This document shows, one piece after another, positions 44,451 to 54,874 of a DNA stretch of 64,000 bases (positions are counted from its first letter, which is position 1; every line of letters starts with the position of its first letter). Source of the DNA: Oscillospiraceae bacterium (GTDB lineage Bacteria; Bacillota; Clostridia; Oscillospirales; Acutalibacteraceae). The notes beneath the pieces are model-generated. The model worked only from the letters and a program-made list of their open reading frames with translations, was not told the DNA's origin and did no database searches. Location: positions 92,727 to 156,726 of the forward strand of contig SVPE01000004.1 in NCBI GenBank assembly GCA_015066015.1, written 5' to 3'. A program made the position numbers and the translations under genes.

Positions 44451-45508
44451 TGAACGATATTTTTCAGAATTTACCTGTAAGCTTTGCGGGCATTGACAAG
44501 ATTTTTGAGGTTTCAAATTATGTAGACCTCGGTTTTACAACTGTCAGGTGGTATGGTATTATAATCGCATTCGGATTCACATTGGCTGTGCTTTTTGGCG
44601 GACGGACTGCTTATGTGTGGAAGATTAATCTTGACAAAATGATTGACGTTCTTCTTTATGGTACAGTTTCTGCGATAATCGGTGCAAGACTCTATTACGT
44701 TGTATTTCAATGGGATGACTACAAAAATAATCTTGTTGATATTTTCAAAATATGGGAAGGCGGACTTGCAATATACGGCGGCATAATTGGTGGCATTATG
44801 GCTGCTTATGTAGTCTGTAAAGTTGAAAAACTGAATTTTTATAACCTGCTTGATATGGTGGGTATGAGTCTTCTTATCGGTCAGGGCATAGGAAGATGGG
44901 GCAATTATGCAAATCAGGAGGCCTTTGGCGGTTTCACCGGTGGAAACTGGGGTATGATGAGCGAAAAGGTTATAGAATACATTTCACGTAATCCATCACA
45001 GTTTGGTATTGAAAATATTTCCGGGAAAGAAGCTATAGGCGAATACATTGCGCAGAATAATCTTTATGTTCACCCGACATTCTTTTATGAATCAGTATGG
45101 TGTATTCTGGGATTTCTGGTGCTTTACATCATATTGAAAAAATTCAGAAAATTCAGCGGTCAGTTGTTTTTGTGTTACGGCTTTTGGTATGGTCTTGAAA
45201 GAATGATAGTTGAAGGAATGAGAACTGACAGCCTTTATATAGGAAACAGTTCTTTAAGAGTTTCTCAGCTTATTTCATTAGTTTTGGTGCTTGTTTGCGG
45301 TTGTCTTTTAGTTTTATTTACAGTAAAATATACTAAGCATCCGAAGCCGATTGAAGGTATCGATTATTTTCCGCCTAAAACGGAAAAAGAGCTTCTTGCC
45401 GAAAAGAAAAAGCTTGAGAGAAGGAAACTCAGAGAGCAAAAACGAATGACAAAAATCGAAAACGGCAAGATGGTTATGAAAAATAACAGTGATAATTCTG
45501 ATGAATAA
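44450..45508 (+). CDS. lgt: Prolipoprotein diacylglyceryl transferase
   Basis: A 352-aa membrane enzyme that moves diacylglycerol from phosphatidylglycerol to the lipobox Cys of prolipoproteins. It contains the Lgt signature GRWGNYANQEAFGG, the earlier GGLAIYGGIIGG, and HPTFFYES, with about seven helices. It is longer than the usual ~260-290 aa. Part of the excess is a lysine/glutamate-rich cytoplasmic tail of ~50 residues (TEKELLAEKKKLERRKLREQ). Start ATG is coupled to the preceding membrane gene. Confidence 0.93.
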   Translation: MNDIFQNLPVSFAGIDKIFEVSNYVDLGFTTVRWYGIIIAFGFTLAVLFGGRTAYVWKINLDKMIDVLLYGTVSAIIGARLYYVVFQWDDYKNNLVDIFKIWEGGLAIYGGIIGGIMAAYVVCKVEKLNFYNLLDMVGMSLLIGQGIGRWGNYANQEAFGGFTGGNWGMMSEKVIEYISRNPSQFGIENISGKEAIGEYIAQNNLYVHPTFFYESVWCILGFLVLYIILKKFRKFSGQLFLCYGFWYGLERMIVEGMRTDSLYIGNSSLRVSQLISLVLVLVCGCLLVLFTVKYTKHPKPIEGIDYFPPKTEKELLAEKKKLERRKLREQKRMTKIENGKMVMKNNSDNSDE

Positions 45509-45584
45509 AGATTGAATGCAGTCTTTTAATATAAAATAATCACTGTTTAATTTGTTCTATTAAATCTTATAAGGAGTATTAAGT

Positions 45585-46436
45585 ATGTATAATCTTATAG
45601 ACGGCAAGTTGGTTTCAGCGTATATCAAAGATACGGTAAAAGAGAAAACCGCCGAGCTTAAAGCCGCAGGCAAAGAAATCACCCTTGCGGTTATTATTGT
45701 CGGAGATGACCCGGCATCAAGAGTATATGTAAACAATAAGAAAAAGGCTTGCGAATATGTCGGTTTCAGATCACTTGAATATGCATTGCCTGCAGAAACT
45801 ACTGAAGATGAATTGATCAGCCTTATTGAAAAACTCAATAATGATTCTTCTGTTAACGGCATTCTCTGTCAGTTGCCTGTTCCTGCACACATCAACGACG
45901 AAAAAGTTATTGATGCAATCTCACCTGAAAAGGATGTCGATGGTTTTTCTAAGATTAACGTTGGTAAGCTCTGGGTGGGAGACTACGACCTTGCAGCGTG
46001 TACTCCCATGGGTGTTATGGAGCTTCTCAGATACTACAACATCGAAATAAGCGGCAAAAACTGTGTAATAATCGGTAGGAGTAACATCGTAGGCAAGCCG
46101 ATGGCTGCACTTCTTCTTGAGGAGAACGGAACAGTTACAGTGTGTCATTCCAGAACAAAAAATCTCGCAGAAGTTACTTCAAAGGCTGATATTCTTGTTG
46201 CCGCAGTCGGAAGGGCGGGTTTTGTGACTGCTGATATGGTAAAAGAAGGCGCAGTTGTAATAGATGTAGGTATTAACCGTAATGCTTCCGGTAAACTTTG
46301 CGGAGATGTTGATTTTGAAAAAGTAAAAGAAAAAGTATCTTATATTACACCTGTTCCCGGCGGTTGCGGACCGATGACGATTGCACTTTTAATGAAAAAT
46401 ACACTTATTGCTGCAGAAAAGCAGAGTAACAAATAA
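45585..46436 (+). CDS. folD: Methylenetetrahydrofolate dehydrogenase/cyclohydrolase
   Basis: A 283-aa bifunctional enzyme linking 5,10-methylene- and 10-formyl-THF. VGDDPASRVYVNNKKKACE holds the catalytic Tyr and Lys. GILCQLPVPAHI and DVDGFSKINVG follow. The NADP-binding half has VIIGRSNIVGKPMAALL and the terminal motif TPVPGGCGPMTIALLM. AAGGAG lies 9 bp upstream. It supplies one-carbon units for purines and for TrmFO. Confidence 0.96.
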   Translation: MYNLIDGKLVSAYIKDTVKEKTAELKAAGKEITLAVIIVGDDPASRVYVNNKKKACEYVGFRSLEYALPAETTEDELISLIEKLNNDSSVNGILCQLPVPAHINDEKVIDAISPEKDVDGFSKINVGKLWVGDYDLAACTPMGVMELLRYYNIEISGKNCVIIGRSNIVGKPMAALLLEENGTVTVCHSRTKNLAEVTSKADILVAAVGRAGFVTADMVKEGAVVIDVGINRNASGKLCGDVDFEKVKEKVSYITPVPGGCGPMTIALLMKNTLIAAEKQSNK

Positions 46437-46439
46437 TTT

Positions 46440-47081
46440 ATGCTTTATTATTCGTTAATTGATATTTCAGAGGTCGATGAGTCATGTGTATTTACACTGT
46501 GTGAAAACATAAAAAGACATTTTAAAGACATTTCGTGTTTTGTCAGAAAAGAATCAGCTTGTGCAAGGATGTTGTTGTGTGATATTCTTTTTAAAGAATA
46601 TAGCGAATATGATTTTTTGGTGGATAACGAAGAAAACGGAAAACCGTATATTGTCAACAAAAAAATTTTCTTTAATATCAGTCACAGCGGAAATTATGTT
46701 TTATGTGCTTTTGGCGATGAGAATGTTGGTTGTGATGTTGAGATTATAAACACGTACAACGATAAAGTTGTTAATCGCTTTTTTACTGTGTCTGAACAGA
46801 AAGTTTTAAATAGCAGCAACAAAAAAGATGTTGATTTCACGCGACTGTGGACGCTGAAAGAAAGTGTTTTGAAATTTACAGGATCAGGTGTTGGCGGCGG
46901 TCTTTCGAGTTACGATTTTTCTGAATATGTTCAAAAAGATGATTTCAATGCATACGGGCTGAATTTTAAAGTAATTGAATCCTCAGATAAAATAATTAGT
47001 ATATGTTCTCAGGGGAACAGGATATTACAGCGTAAAGCTGATACCAAAGATATATTTGATGAGAAAGGGGAAAAATCATGA
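46440..47081 (+). CDS. 4'-phosphopantetheinyl transferase, Sfp superfamily
   Basis: A 213-aa enzyme that converts apo carrier proteins to holo form using CoA. Typical features are FFNISHSGNYVLCAF, the Mg-binding GCDVEII, and LWTLKESVLKFTGSG (WxxKE). It is the two-subdomain Sfp type rather than the short AcpS. It starts 3 bp after folD and overlaps the next transporter gene by 4 bp. No NRPS or PKS gene is in the window, so it may serve the fatty-acid ACP or a distant cluster. Confidence 0.88.
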   Translation: MLYYSLIDISEVDESCVFTLCENIKRHFKDISCFVRKESACARMLLCDILFKEYSEYDFLVDNEENGKPYIVNKKIFFNISHSGNYVLCAFGDENVGCDVEIINTYNDKVVNRFFTVSEQKVLNSSNKKDVDFTRLWTLKESVLKFTGSGVGGGLSSYDFSEYVQKDDFNAYGLNFKVIESSDKIISICSQGNRILQRKADTKDIFDEKGEKS

Positions 47082-48490
47082 ATACAATTAAATTCCTTAA
47101 AAGTAAACTTGGTTACGGTGTAGGTGCTATAGGTCTTGACCTTAGCTACGGTATGTTTTATTCATTTCTTGCTCAGTATCTTACCAATGTACTTAAGTTG
47201 AAGCCAAGCTTCCTTCTGATTCTTACACCGATTGCACGAATTTGGGACGGTATCAATGACCCGATGATGGGTACAATCGTTGATAACACAAATACAAAAA
47301 TGGGTAAATACAGGCCATGGATTCTTCGCGGCTCAATTCTTAATGCTATTGTGCTTGTATTTTTGTTTTCAAATCCGTTCAAGCTCAGTGGTGTCGCTAT
47401 TTGTGCATATGTTGCCATAATGTATGTTGGTTGGGGTATGACAAATACTCTTGCTGATATTCCTTATTGGTCGATGGTTCCTTCCTTTACAAGCGATCCA
47501 AAAGAAAGAAGTCTTATCTCAACTCTTGCAAGAACCTTCTCCGGACTTGGTCAGGGTATAGTTTCACTCGGTGCACCTATACTTATGTCAGCCATGAGCC
47601 GGACTCCTTCTACAGATCCTGAAACAGGCGAAGCAATAATGGTTTTTGATGAGCGAAGCTTTTTCGTCTGTGCTCTTGTTTGCGCGATATGTCTTGTGCT
47701 CTTCTCAAGCCTTTCTGTAGCTACTACAAAGGAAACCCATGTAACAAAGGCTGAAGAAAAATTTTCATTCAAGAAAGCTCTTTCAATCATCAAAACAAAC
47801 GATCAGCTTCTTGTTTTCATGCTTTTTGCTATGATTTCAAATGCGGGTTGGTATCTCACTTCAGGCGTTGCAGCTTATTATTTTGATGTTGTTGTCGGTG
47901 ATCCGAAAAAGCAGTCAATGTTCTCAACGTTTCAGGCTGTCGGATCCGTTGTCGGTCTGTTGCTTCTTCCTTTCCTGCAGAAATATATGTCAAAAAGAAG
48001 ATCCTATCAGGTATCTCTTCTCCTTGCGGCTCTCGGATATGCCGGAATTTCAGTCGGTGCATTCACAAACAGTCTTATGGTTATGAATGTAAGCTATCTG
48101 CTTTGCTCAATCGGTATGGCAGCGATGTTTATCGCACAGACTGTTTTTCTTGCCGATGTTGTTGACTACGGTGAATATAAAATGGGCTTCAGAGCTGAGT
48201 CAATTACTTTCTCGATGAAGGGCTTTCTCCAGAAAATGGCTTACACCCTTCAGACAATCATTCTCTTTGCTTCACTCGGCATTTCAAAGTATGACGGTGA
48301 TCTTCATGCTCAGAATCCGGAGTCAGCAAAACTCGCAATTACTCTTATGCTTTGTGTTATCCCGACAGTACTTTTCTTTATTTCGCTTATTATTTTCACT
48401 AAGAAGTTCAAGCTTCACGGCGATTTCATGGATGATGTTACGGCGTTTGTAACCGAAAAAAGAAAAGAAAGAGAGCTTACAGCTGAATAA
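47078..48490 (+). CDS. GPH family sugar:cation symporter (MFS), second copy
   Basis: A 470-aa transporter with about 12 helices. The GPH signature ARIWDGINDPMMGTIVDNTN and MYVGWGMTNTLADIPYWSM are present. It is paralogous to the protein at 37081 but divergent in the loops. GAAAGGGG precedes the ATG, which overlaps the transferase gene. No glycosidase is adjacent, so the substrate is unknown. Confidence 0.87.
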   Translation: MNTIKFLKSKLGYGVGAIGLDLSYGMFYSFLAQYLTNVLKLKPSFLLILTPIARIWDGINDPMMGTIVDNTNTKMGKYRPWILRGSILNAIVLVFLFSNPFKLSGVAICAYVAIMYVGWGMTNTLADIPYWSMVPSFTSDPKERSLISTLARTFSGLGQGIVSLGAPILMSAMSRTPSTDPETGEAIMVFDERSFFVCALVCAICLVLFSSLSVATTKETHVTKAEEKFSFKKALSIIKTNDQLLVFMLFAMISNAGWYLTSGVAAYYFDVVVGDPKKQSMFSTFQAVGSVVGLLLLPFLQKYMSKRRSYQVSLLLAALGYAGISVGAFTNSLMVMNVSYLLCSIGMAAMFIAQTVFLADVVDYGEYKMGFRAESITFSMKGFLQKMAYTLQTIILFASLGISKYDGDLHAQNPESAKLAITLMLCVIPTVLFFISLIIFTKKFKLHGDFMDDVTAFVTEKRKERELTAE

Positions 48491-48493
48491 AGA

Positions 48494-48536
48494 ATCACGA
48501 CCGTTATATTATATTATGACGGTCGTTGATTTTTTC
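48494..48536 (+). terminator. Rho-independent terminator after the second GPH transporter
   Basis: CGACCGT (48498-48504) pairs with ACGGTCG (48519-48525), with the outer AATCA/TGATT also complementary across a 1-nt bulge, then a T-run. Confidence 0.8.
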
Positions 48537-48568
48537 GCTTTAAAGAGTTAAAATTTACGTTTAAAATG

Positions 48569-48597
48569 TTGACATATATTGCTCACTATGATATAAT
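48569..48597 (+). promoter_or_regulatory. Consensus sigma-A promoter of the ilv operon
   Basis: Perfect TTGACA (48569-48574), a 17-bp spacer, then perfect TATAAT (48592-48597), 50 bp before ilvB. The leader is too short for a T-box or a leucine-rich attenuator peptide, so the operon is either constitutive or controlled by a protein repressor. Confidence 0.88.
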
Positions 48598-48647
48598 TGA
48601 CGGCAATTAGTTATAATTTTGACTACCTTTCTGAAAGGATTGTAAAA

Positions 48648-50348
48648 ATGAAATTAACCGGCTCACAAATTGTAATTGAAACCTTGATCGAACAGGGTGT
48701 AACCGATGTTTTCGGATACCCGGGAGGTCAGGTCCTGAATATATATGATGCTCTTTATCAGGCTGGTGACAGAATCAATCATGTTCTCACAGCGCATGAG
48801 CAGGGTGCTGCGCATGCAGCTGATGGTTATGCAAGAGCAAAAGGTACAGTCGGCGTAGTTATCGCTACTTCAGGTCCGGGTGCTACGAATCTTGTTACCG
48901 GAATTGCCAATGCAATGCTCGACTCTGTACCTATGGTTGCAATCACCGGCAATGTACCCTCCACGCTTGTAGGCAAGGACAGCTTCCAGGAAATTGATAT
49001 AACGGGTATTACATTGCCGATTACAAAACATAATTATTTTGTAAAAGATGTGAATGAACTAGCCGATACTATAAGGGAAGCTTTTCGTATTGCGAAATCA
49101 GGCAGACCCGGTCCTGTCCTTGTGGATATTCCGAAGGATGTACAGATTGCGGTTGCTGATTTTGAAAAGAGTAGGTTAACTGTTAAGTTCACCGAAAAAA
49201 AAGTAAAAGACAGTAAAATTCTTGAAGCTGTTAAGCTTATTGATGAATGTGAGAGACCTTACATATATGTCGGCGGCGGAGTAATGAGCCGTGACCTTGG
49301 CAAAAAAGTAATTGAGCTTTGCGAAAAGATTGACGGTTGTATCGGGTGTACTTTTATGGGACTTTCATCCATTCCCGATTCGTATGAAAAATTCCTTGGT
49401 ATGCAGGGTATGCACGGTCATTATGCATCTTCAATGGCCAATAAAAACGCAGATCTTATAATCGGTATCGGTGTTCGTTTCAGTGACAGAGCAACCGGCA
49501 ATACTCAGAAATATTGCAAGGGTGCAAAAATAATTCAGCTCGATGTAGACAGAGCAGAAATCAATAAGAATATTATTGTTGATATTGGTCTTGTCGGTGA
49601 CATTCAGGATAGCCTTGAAAGAATCCTTGAGTCCGTCGAGGAAAAGAAAAGATCTCAATGGCAAAAAGAGATTAAAAATCTTATTTTGGAAGAAAAAGCA
49701 ATAGATGAGCTGAATGAAAAAAAATCGACGGCAAAAATTTCTCCGAAAAAGGTTTTTGATATAATCAACAAGTATAAAACCGAGGGCACGGTTGTTGCCA
49801 CGGATGTCGGCCAGCATCAGATGTGGACTGCTCAGTATACTTCTTTCAATAAAACACGCAGATTCATTTCGTCAGGCGGTCTCGGAACAATGGGCTACGG
49901 CTTAGGTGCTGCTATAGGTGCACAGATTGCTACGGGTGAAAAGACAATCCTCGTCACAGGCGACGGTTCTTTTGGTATGAATCTGAATGAGCTTGCAACG
50001 GCAGTCACATATAATATACCTGTTATAGTTATTTTATTAAATAACGGTGTTCTTGGAATGGTAAGACAGTGGCAAACACTGTTCTTTGGCAAGAGGTATT
50101 CAAATACTGTCCTTGAGAGAAAAACAGATTTTGTCAAGCTGGCTGAGGCTTTCGGTCTTATGGCAAGCAGAGCCGAAACTGCCGATGAATTTGACGGTGC
50201 TATGCTGAAGGCAATGGCAGCAGACTCGCCGGTTCTTATTGAAGTAATGATAGATAAGGATGAGTTTGTTCTGCCTATGCTCCCGCCGGGTGGTTCGATT
50301 GATGATATCATTGTTGCAATTGACAAGGAGAGTGAAGACAATGAGTAA
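48648..50348 (+). CDS. ilvB: Acetolactate synthase, large catalytic subunit
   Basis: A 566-aa thiamine-diphosphate enzyme, the first committed step of valine/leucine synthesis and the second of isoleucine. The catalytic Glu lies in TAHEQGAAHAADGYARA. The ThDP motif is GDGSFGMNLNELATAV ... VILLNN, and the FAD region FMGLSSIP ... GVRFSDR. ATG at 48648 is chosen (GAAAGGATT upstream); an in-frame ATG at 48597 overlaps the -10 box. It overlaps ilvN by 8 bp, consistent with an anabolic, feedback-controlled synthase. Confidence 0.95.
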   Translation: MKLTGSQIVIETLIEQGVTDVFGYPGGQVLNIYDALYQAGDRINHVLTAHEQGAAHAADGYARAKGTVGVVIATSGPGATNLVTGIANAMLDSVPMVAITGNVPSTLVGKDSFQEIDITGITLPITKHNYFVKDVNELADTIREAFRIAKSGRPGPVLVDIPKDVQIAVADFEKSRLTVKFTEKKVKDSKILEAVKLIDECERPYIYVGGGVMSRDLGKKVIELCEKIDGCIGCTFMGLSSIPDSYEKFLGMQGMHGHYASSMANKNADLIIGIGVRFSDRATGNTQKYCKGAKIIQLDVDRAEINKNIIVDIGLVGDIQDSLERILESVEEKKRSQWQKEIKNLILEEKAIDELNEKKSTAKISPKKVFDIINKYKTEGTVVATDVGQHQMWTAQYTSFNKTRRFISSGGLGTMGYGLGAAIGAQIATGEKTILVTGDGSFGMNLNELATAVTYNIPVIVILLNNGVLGMVRQWQTLFFGKRYSNTVLERKTDFVKLAEAFGLMASRAETADEFDGAMLKAMAADSPVLIEVMIDKDEFVLPMLPPGGSIDDIIVAIDKESEDNE

Positions 50349-50841
50349 GTATGTAATCGCTGTTTATGTTGATAACAAGCCCGGCGTTCTTACAAGAGTT
50401 TCGAGTATGTTTACCAGAAGAGCGTTCAACATTGACACCCTTACCGTAGGTGAGATTGAAAATCCCGCATATTCAAGAATTACTATTTCACTTTCAGGTG
50501 ATGAGTATGCAAAAAACCAGATTGTTGCCCAGCTTCATAAGCTGCACAATGTGCAAAAGGTCAAGGTTCTCAGTGATGAAAGTGCTATGAAAAGAGAACT
50601 GATGATTATAAAAATGAAGAATAATCCTCATAACAGAGCTGAAATAATGGCTGCTGCTGAGGTTTATAAGGGTAAAATCATTGACTATTCCGTAAGTACT
50701 ATAAGTGTTGAGGTTACGGGTGAACCGGTCAAAATTGATGCATTTATTGAACTTATGAAGCCTTTGGGCATACTTGAGATGTGCCGTACAGGTATTGTTG
50801 CTATCGAGCGCGGTGCCGAAACAATGTTTTCACAGGAATAA
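50341..50841 (+). CDS. ilvN: Acetolactate synthase, small regulatory subunit
   Basis: A 166-aa subunit. An N-terminal ACT domain (KYVIAVYVDNKPGVLTRVSSMFTRRAFNIDTLTVG) binds valine for feedback inhibition, and a second ACT-like domain (~85-160) follows. AAGGAGAG precedes the ATG, which lies within the end of ilvB. Confidence 0.95.
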   Translation: MSKYVIAVYVDNKPGVLTRVSSMFTRRAFNIDTLTVGEIENPAYSRITISLSGDEYAKNQIVAQLHKLHNVQKVKVLSDESAMKRELMIIKMKNNPHNRAEIMAAAEVYKGKIIDYSVSTISVEVTGEPVKIDAFIELMKPLGILEMCRTGIVAIERGAETMFSQE

Positions 50842-50878
50842 ATTATATTAAAATATATTCTCAAAAATAAAGGAGTAA

Positions 50879-51901
<1,023 letters not shown>

Positions 51902-51910
51902 ATTGATATT

Positions 51911-51940
51911 AGGTCTGTTGTGTTTCGGCATAACAGACCT
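51911..51940 (+). promoter_or_regulatory. Stable hairpin between ilvC and ilvD
   Basis: AGGTCTGTTGTG pairs with CATAACAGACCT (one wobble) around TTTCGG, giving a 12-bp stem with a UUCG-type loop. No T-run follows. It may protect the upstream mRNA, act as an RNase III site or give partial termination. Confidence 0.6.
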
Positions 51941-51990
51941 ATAATGACTTTAATTGCAACTTTAAATTTCATATGAAAGGATGTTTCACA

Positions 51991-53655
51991 ATGATTAAGG
52001 ATACAATTGTTGATGGTTTTAATAATGCACCGCACCGTTCACTGTATCACGCATTGGGTCTTACAAGTGAAGAACAGTCAAGACCTCTTATCGGTATTGT
52101 TTCATCATTTAACGAGATTGTTCCCGGTCACGTAAACCTTGATAAAATCGCAGATGCCGTAAAACTTGGTGTTGCTATGGCGGGCGGTACACCAATCGTG
52201 TTTCCTGCAATAACTGTTTGTGACGGTATTGCAATGGGGCACGTCGGCATGAAGTATTCACTTGTTACAAGAGATCTTATAGCCGATTCAACAGAAGCTA
52301 TGGTTATGGCTCACGGCTTTGACGGACTTGTAATGATTCCTAATTGCGATAAAAATGTTCCCGGACTTCTTATGGCTGCTGCGAGACTTAACATTCCGAC
52401 AATTTTTGTTTCGGGAGGACCTATGCTTGCAGGTCGTCTTGACGGCAAAAAAACAAGTCTTTCAAGTATGTTCGAGGCAGTCGGCGCTTATTCAGCCGGT
52501 AAAATTGATGATAAGCAGCTTACAAAATGTGAAGAGAAAACTTGTCCTACCTGCGGTTCGTGTTCAGGCATGTATACTGCAAATTCAATGAACTGTCTTA
52601 CAGAAGTTCTTGGTATGGGACTTGAAGGAAACGGCACAATTCCTGCAGTTTATTCAAAAAGAATTGAACTTGCAAAGCACGCCGGTATGCAGATTATGAA
52701 CCTTGTTAAGAAAGATATCCGTCCGAGAGACATAATGACAAAGGCGGCATTTAATAATGCTCTTACTGCCGATATGGCTCTTGGTTGCTCTACTAACAGT
52801 ATGCTTCATATACCGGCAATTGCAAATGAATGCGGAATCGAAATCAATCTTGATGACGCTAACAGAATCAGCGAAAAAACGCCCAATCTTTGTCATCTTG
52901 CTCCTGCGGGTCATACATATATGGAGGATCTGAATGAAGCAGGCGGTGTTTATGCTGTTCTTAAGGAGCTCACAAAGAAGAACCTTCTCGATACAAGTGT
53001 TATGACCTGTACGGGTAGAACCTTAGGGGAAAATATCGAAGAAGCTGTAAATCTTGATACAGAAACTATAAGAAATATAGACAATCCTTATTCTCAGACC
53101 GGAGGTATCGCAGTTCTTCGCGGCAACCTCGCTCCTGACGGTTGTGTCGTTAAGCGTAGCGCCGTTGCAAAGGAAATGCTTGTACACAGCGGTCCTGCCA
53201 AGGTGTTTGACAGCGAAGAGGAAGCTATTGCATCTATTTATAAGGGCGAAATTGTAAAGGGTGATGTCGTTGTAATCCGTTACGAAGGACCTTCCGGCGG
53301 TCCCGGTATGAGAGAGATGCTTTCACCTACATCTGCTATTGCCGGTATGGGACTTGATAAGGATGTTGCTCTTATTACTGACGGTAGATTCTCCGGTGCT
53401 ACCAGAGGTGCTGCAATAGGTCACGTTTCACCTGAGGCAGTAAGAGGCGGTCTTATTGCTTATGTCAGAAACGGAGACATTATAAGTATCAATATTCCCG
53501 AATATAAAATAGAACTCCTTGTTGACGAAGAAGAGCTTGAGAAAAGAAAGGCTGAGACTGCACTTAAGATCAAAACTGATATCAAGGGTTGCCTCAAGCG
53601 TTATTCTGATATGGTAAGCTCTGCAGATAAGGGAGCTATTATCAATAAATTTTAA
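51991..53655 (+). CDS. ilvD: Dihydroxy-acid dehydratase
   Basis: A 554-aa iron-sulfur enzyme for the third common step of branched-chain amino acid synthesis. Cluster cysteines lie in PNCDKNVPG and in [20 protein letters not shown], with Mg/substrate residues around GSTN-type [14 protein letters not shown] and [17 protein letters not shown] 51991 follows GAAAGGATG; the earlier in-frame ATG at 51973 lies before that site. Confidence 0.95.
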   Translation: MIKDTIVDGFNNAPHRSLYHALGLTSEEQSRPLIGIVSSFNEIVPGHVNLDKIADAVKLGVAMAGGTPIVFPAITVCDGIAMGHVGMKYSLVTRDLIADSTEAMVMAHGFDGLVMIPNCDKNVPGLLMAAARLNIPTIFVSGGPMLAGRLDGKKTSLSSMFEAVGAYSAGKIDDKQLTKCEEKTCPTCGSCSGMYTANSMNCLTEVLGMGLEGNGTIPAVYSKRIELAKHAGMQIMNLVKKDIRPRDIMTKAAFNNALTADMALGCSTNSMLHIPAIANECGIEINLDDANRISEKTPNLCHLAPAGHTYMEDLNEAGGVYAVLKELTKKNLLDTSVMTCTGRTLGENIEEAVNLDTETIRNIDNPYSQTGGIAVLRGNLAPDGCVVKRSAVAKEMLVHSGPAKVFDSEEEAIASIYKGEIVKGDVVVIRYEGPSGGPGMREMLSPTSAIAGMGLDKDVALITDGRFSGATRGAAIGHVSPEAVRGGLIAYVRNGDIISINIPEYKIELLVDEEELEKRKAETALKIKTDIKGCLKRYSDMVSSADKGAIINKF

Positions 53656-53673
53656 TGAATTGCGGTTGTTTAT

Positions 53674-54861
53674 ATGACTAGTCTGAAAAATCTTAAATAC
53701 GAGTTTGCATCAGTTACTGTGCTTAGAAACATATTTTCTGACAGAGTGCTCTCGTTATTTTATAATTTTTTGAATTGTAACGGAGATCTGACAGAAAAAA
53801 TTTCCATATATTCAGAGTTCGTTTTTGCACTTCAGAAGCACTCAGGATTATTATCGGAATACCTGAAAAATGCATTGTTTGAAGATGAGAATGAATATAT
53901 TATTCTTAAAGCGAAAAATAAGGGCATTGCCGAAAGCATTTTAAATAATCTTCAGCACGATCTTAAAATCTTAACTTTACTTTCTGATATATCGGTCGAA
54001 GATATCAGAGAATATATATCCTATGACGGTTATCTTCCTTGTTTTGAAAATGAACATATTGATTTTTCGGAGTGCTATTTTGAAAGAGCGGAGAAGGTTG
54101 GAACTTTAGGTTATGGAATATTTGCTTCAAACCCAATGTTCAAGGTTGTTGACACTGAAATTGTTCCGGTCGAATCAAGCGACAGTATAACTGTAGATGA
54201 GTTTGTAGGCTATGCGGAAGAACGAAAGACCGTAATTGAAAATACGGTTGCTCTTCTTGAGGGTAGAGCTGCTTCTAATATTCTTTTGTACGGAGATGCA
54301 GGTACAGGCAAATCTTCTACTGTCAAAGCGGTTACCAATCTTCTGTTTGACAGAGGGTTGAGACTTATTGAGATAAGAAAAGATCAGCTTTTGTTTTTGA
54401 GCGACATAATGGGTAAAATAAAGGAAAATCCCTTAAAATTTATCCTTTTCATCGATGATCTGTCTTTTAATAAAAACGATGATCAGTTCTCAATGCTTAA
54501 AGCTGCTCTTGAAGGCTCTGCAAGTGTTAAATCTGCAAATTCGGTTATATATGCAACCAGCAACCGCAGACACATTGTCAAGGAAACCTTTTCTGAAAGA
54601 AGCGCTTCTGATGACATACATCGTAATGACACGGTTCAGGAGTTGCTGTCTCTTTCTGACAGATTCGGTCTTACAGTGTATTTCTCAAAACCGGGAAAAA
54701 ATCTCTATCTGGAAATTGTTCAGCATCTGGCTTTACGGTACGGTCTTGACTGTGACGATAATGAGCTTAAAATAAAAGCCGAAGCCTTTGCACTTCAGCG
54801 AGGCAGCCGTTCACCGAGAGTAGCAGAGCAATTTGTTAAAAATGAAAAAAACAAACAATGA
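53674..54861 (+). CDS. AAA ATPase, DUF815-like
   Basis: A 395-aa P-loop ATPase. The N-terminal ~165 residues are helical and uncharacterised. Walker A is LLYGDAGTGKSSTVKAV near residue 205, and Walker B is FILFIDDLSF near 265, followed by a sensor-like VIYATSNRRHI. The lid near the C-terminus contains RGSRSPRVAEQFV. This pattern fits the DUF815 family of stand-alone AAA proteins of Clostridia and proteobacteria, whose function is not established. It sits 18 bp after ilvD and 13 bp before ridA, so it shares a transcript with amino-acid biosynthesis genes. Confidence 0.82.
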   Translation: MTSLKNLKYEFASVTVLRNIFSDRVLSLFYNFLNCNGDLTEKISIYSEFVFALQKHSGLLSEYLKNALFEDENEYIILKAKNKGIAESILNNLQHDLKILTLLSDISVEDIREYISYDGYLPCFENEHIDFSECYFERAEKVGTLGYGIFASNPMFKVVDTEIVPVESSDSITVDEFVGYAEERKTVIENTVALLEGRAASNILLYGDAGTGKSSTVKAVTNLLFDRGLRLIEIRKDQLLFLSDIMGKIKENPLKFILFIDDLSFNKNDDQFSMLKAALEGSASVKSANSVIYATSNRRHIVKETFSERSASDDIHRNDTVQELLSLSDRFGLTVYFSKPGKNLYLEIVQHLALRYGLDCDDNELKIKAEAFALQRGSRSPRVAEQFVKNEKNKQ

Positions 54862-54874
54862 AAGGAAGTTTACA

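Noticed and set aside
48598..48647. T-box or leucine attenuator in front of ilvB
   Set aside because: The leader from the consensus promoter is only about 45 nt, with no T-box sequence, regulatory peptide or terminator.
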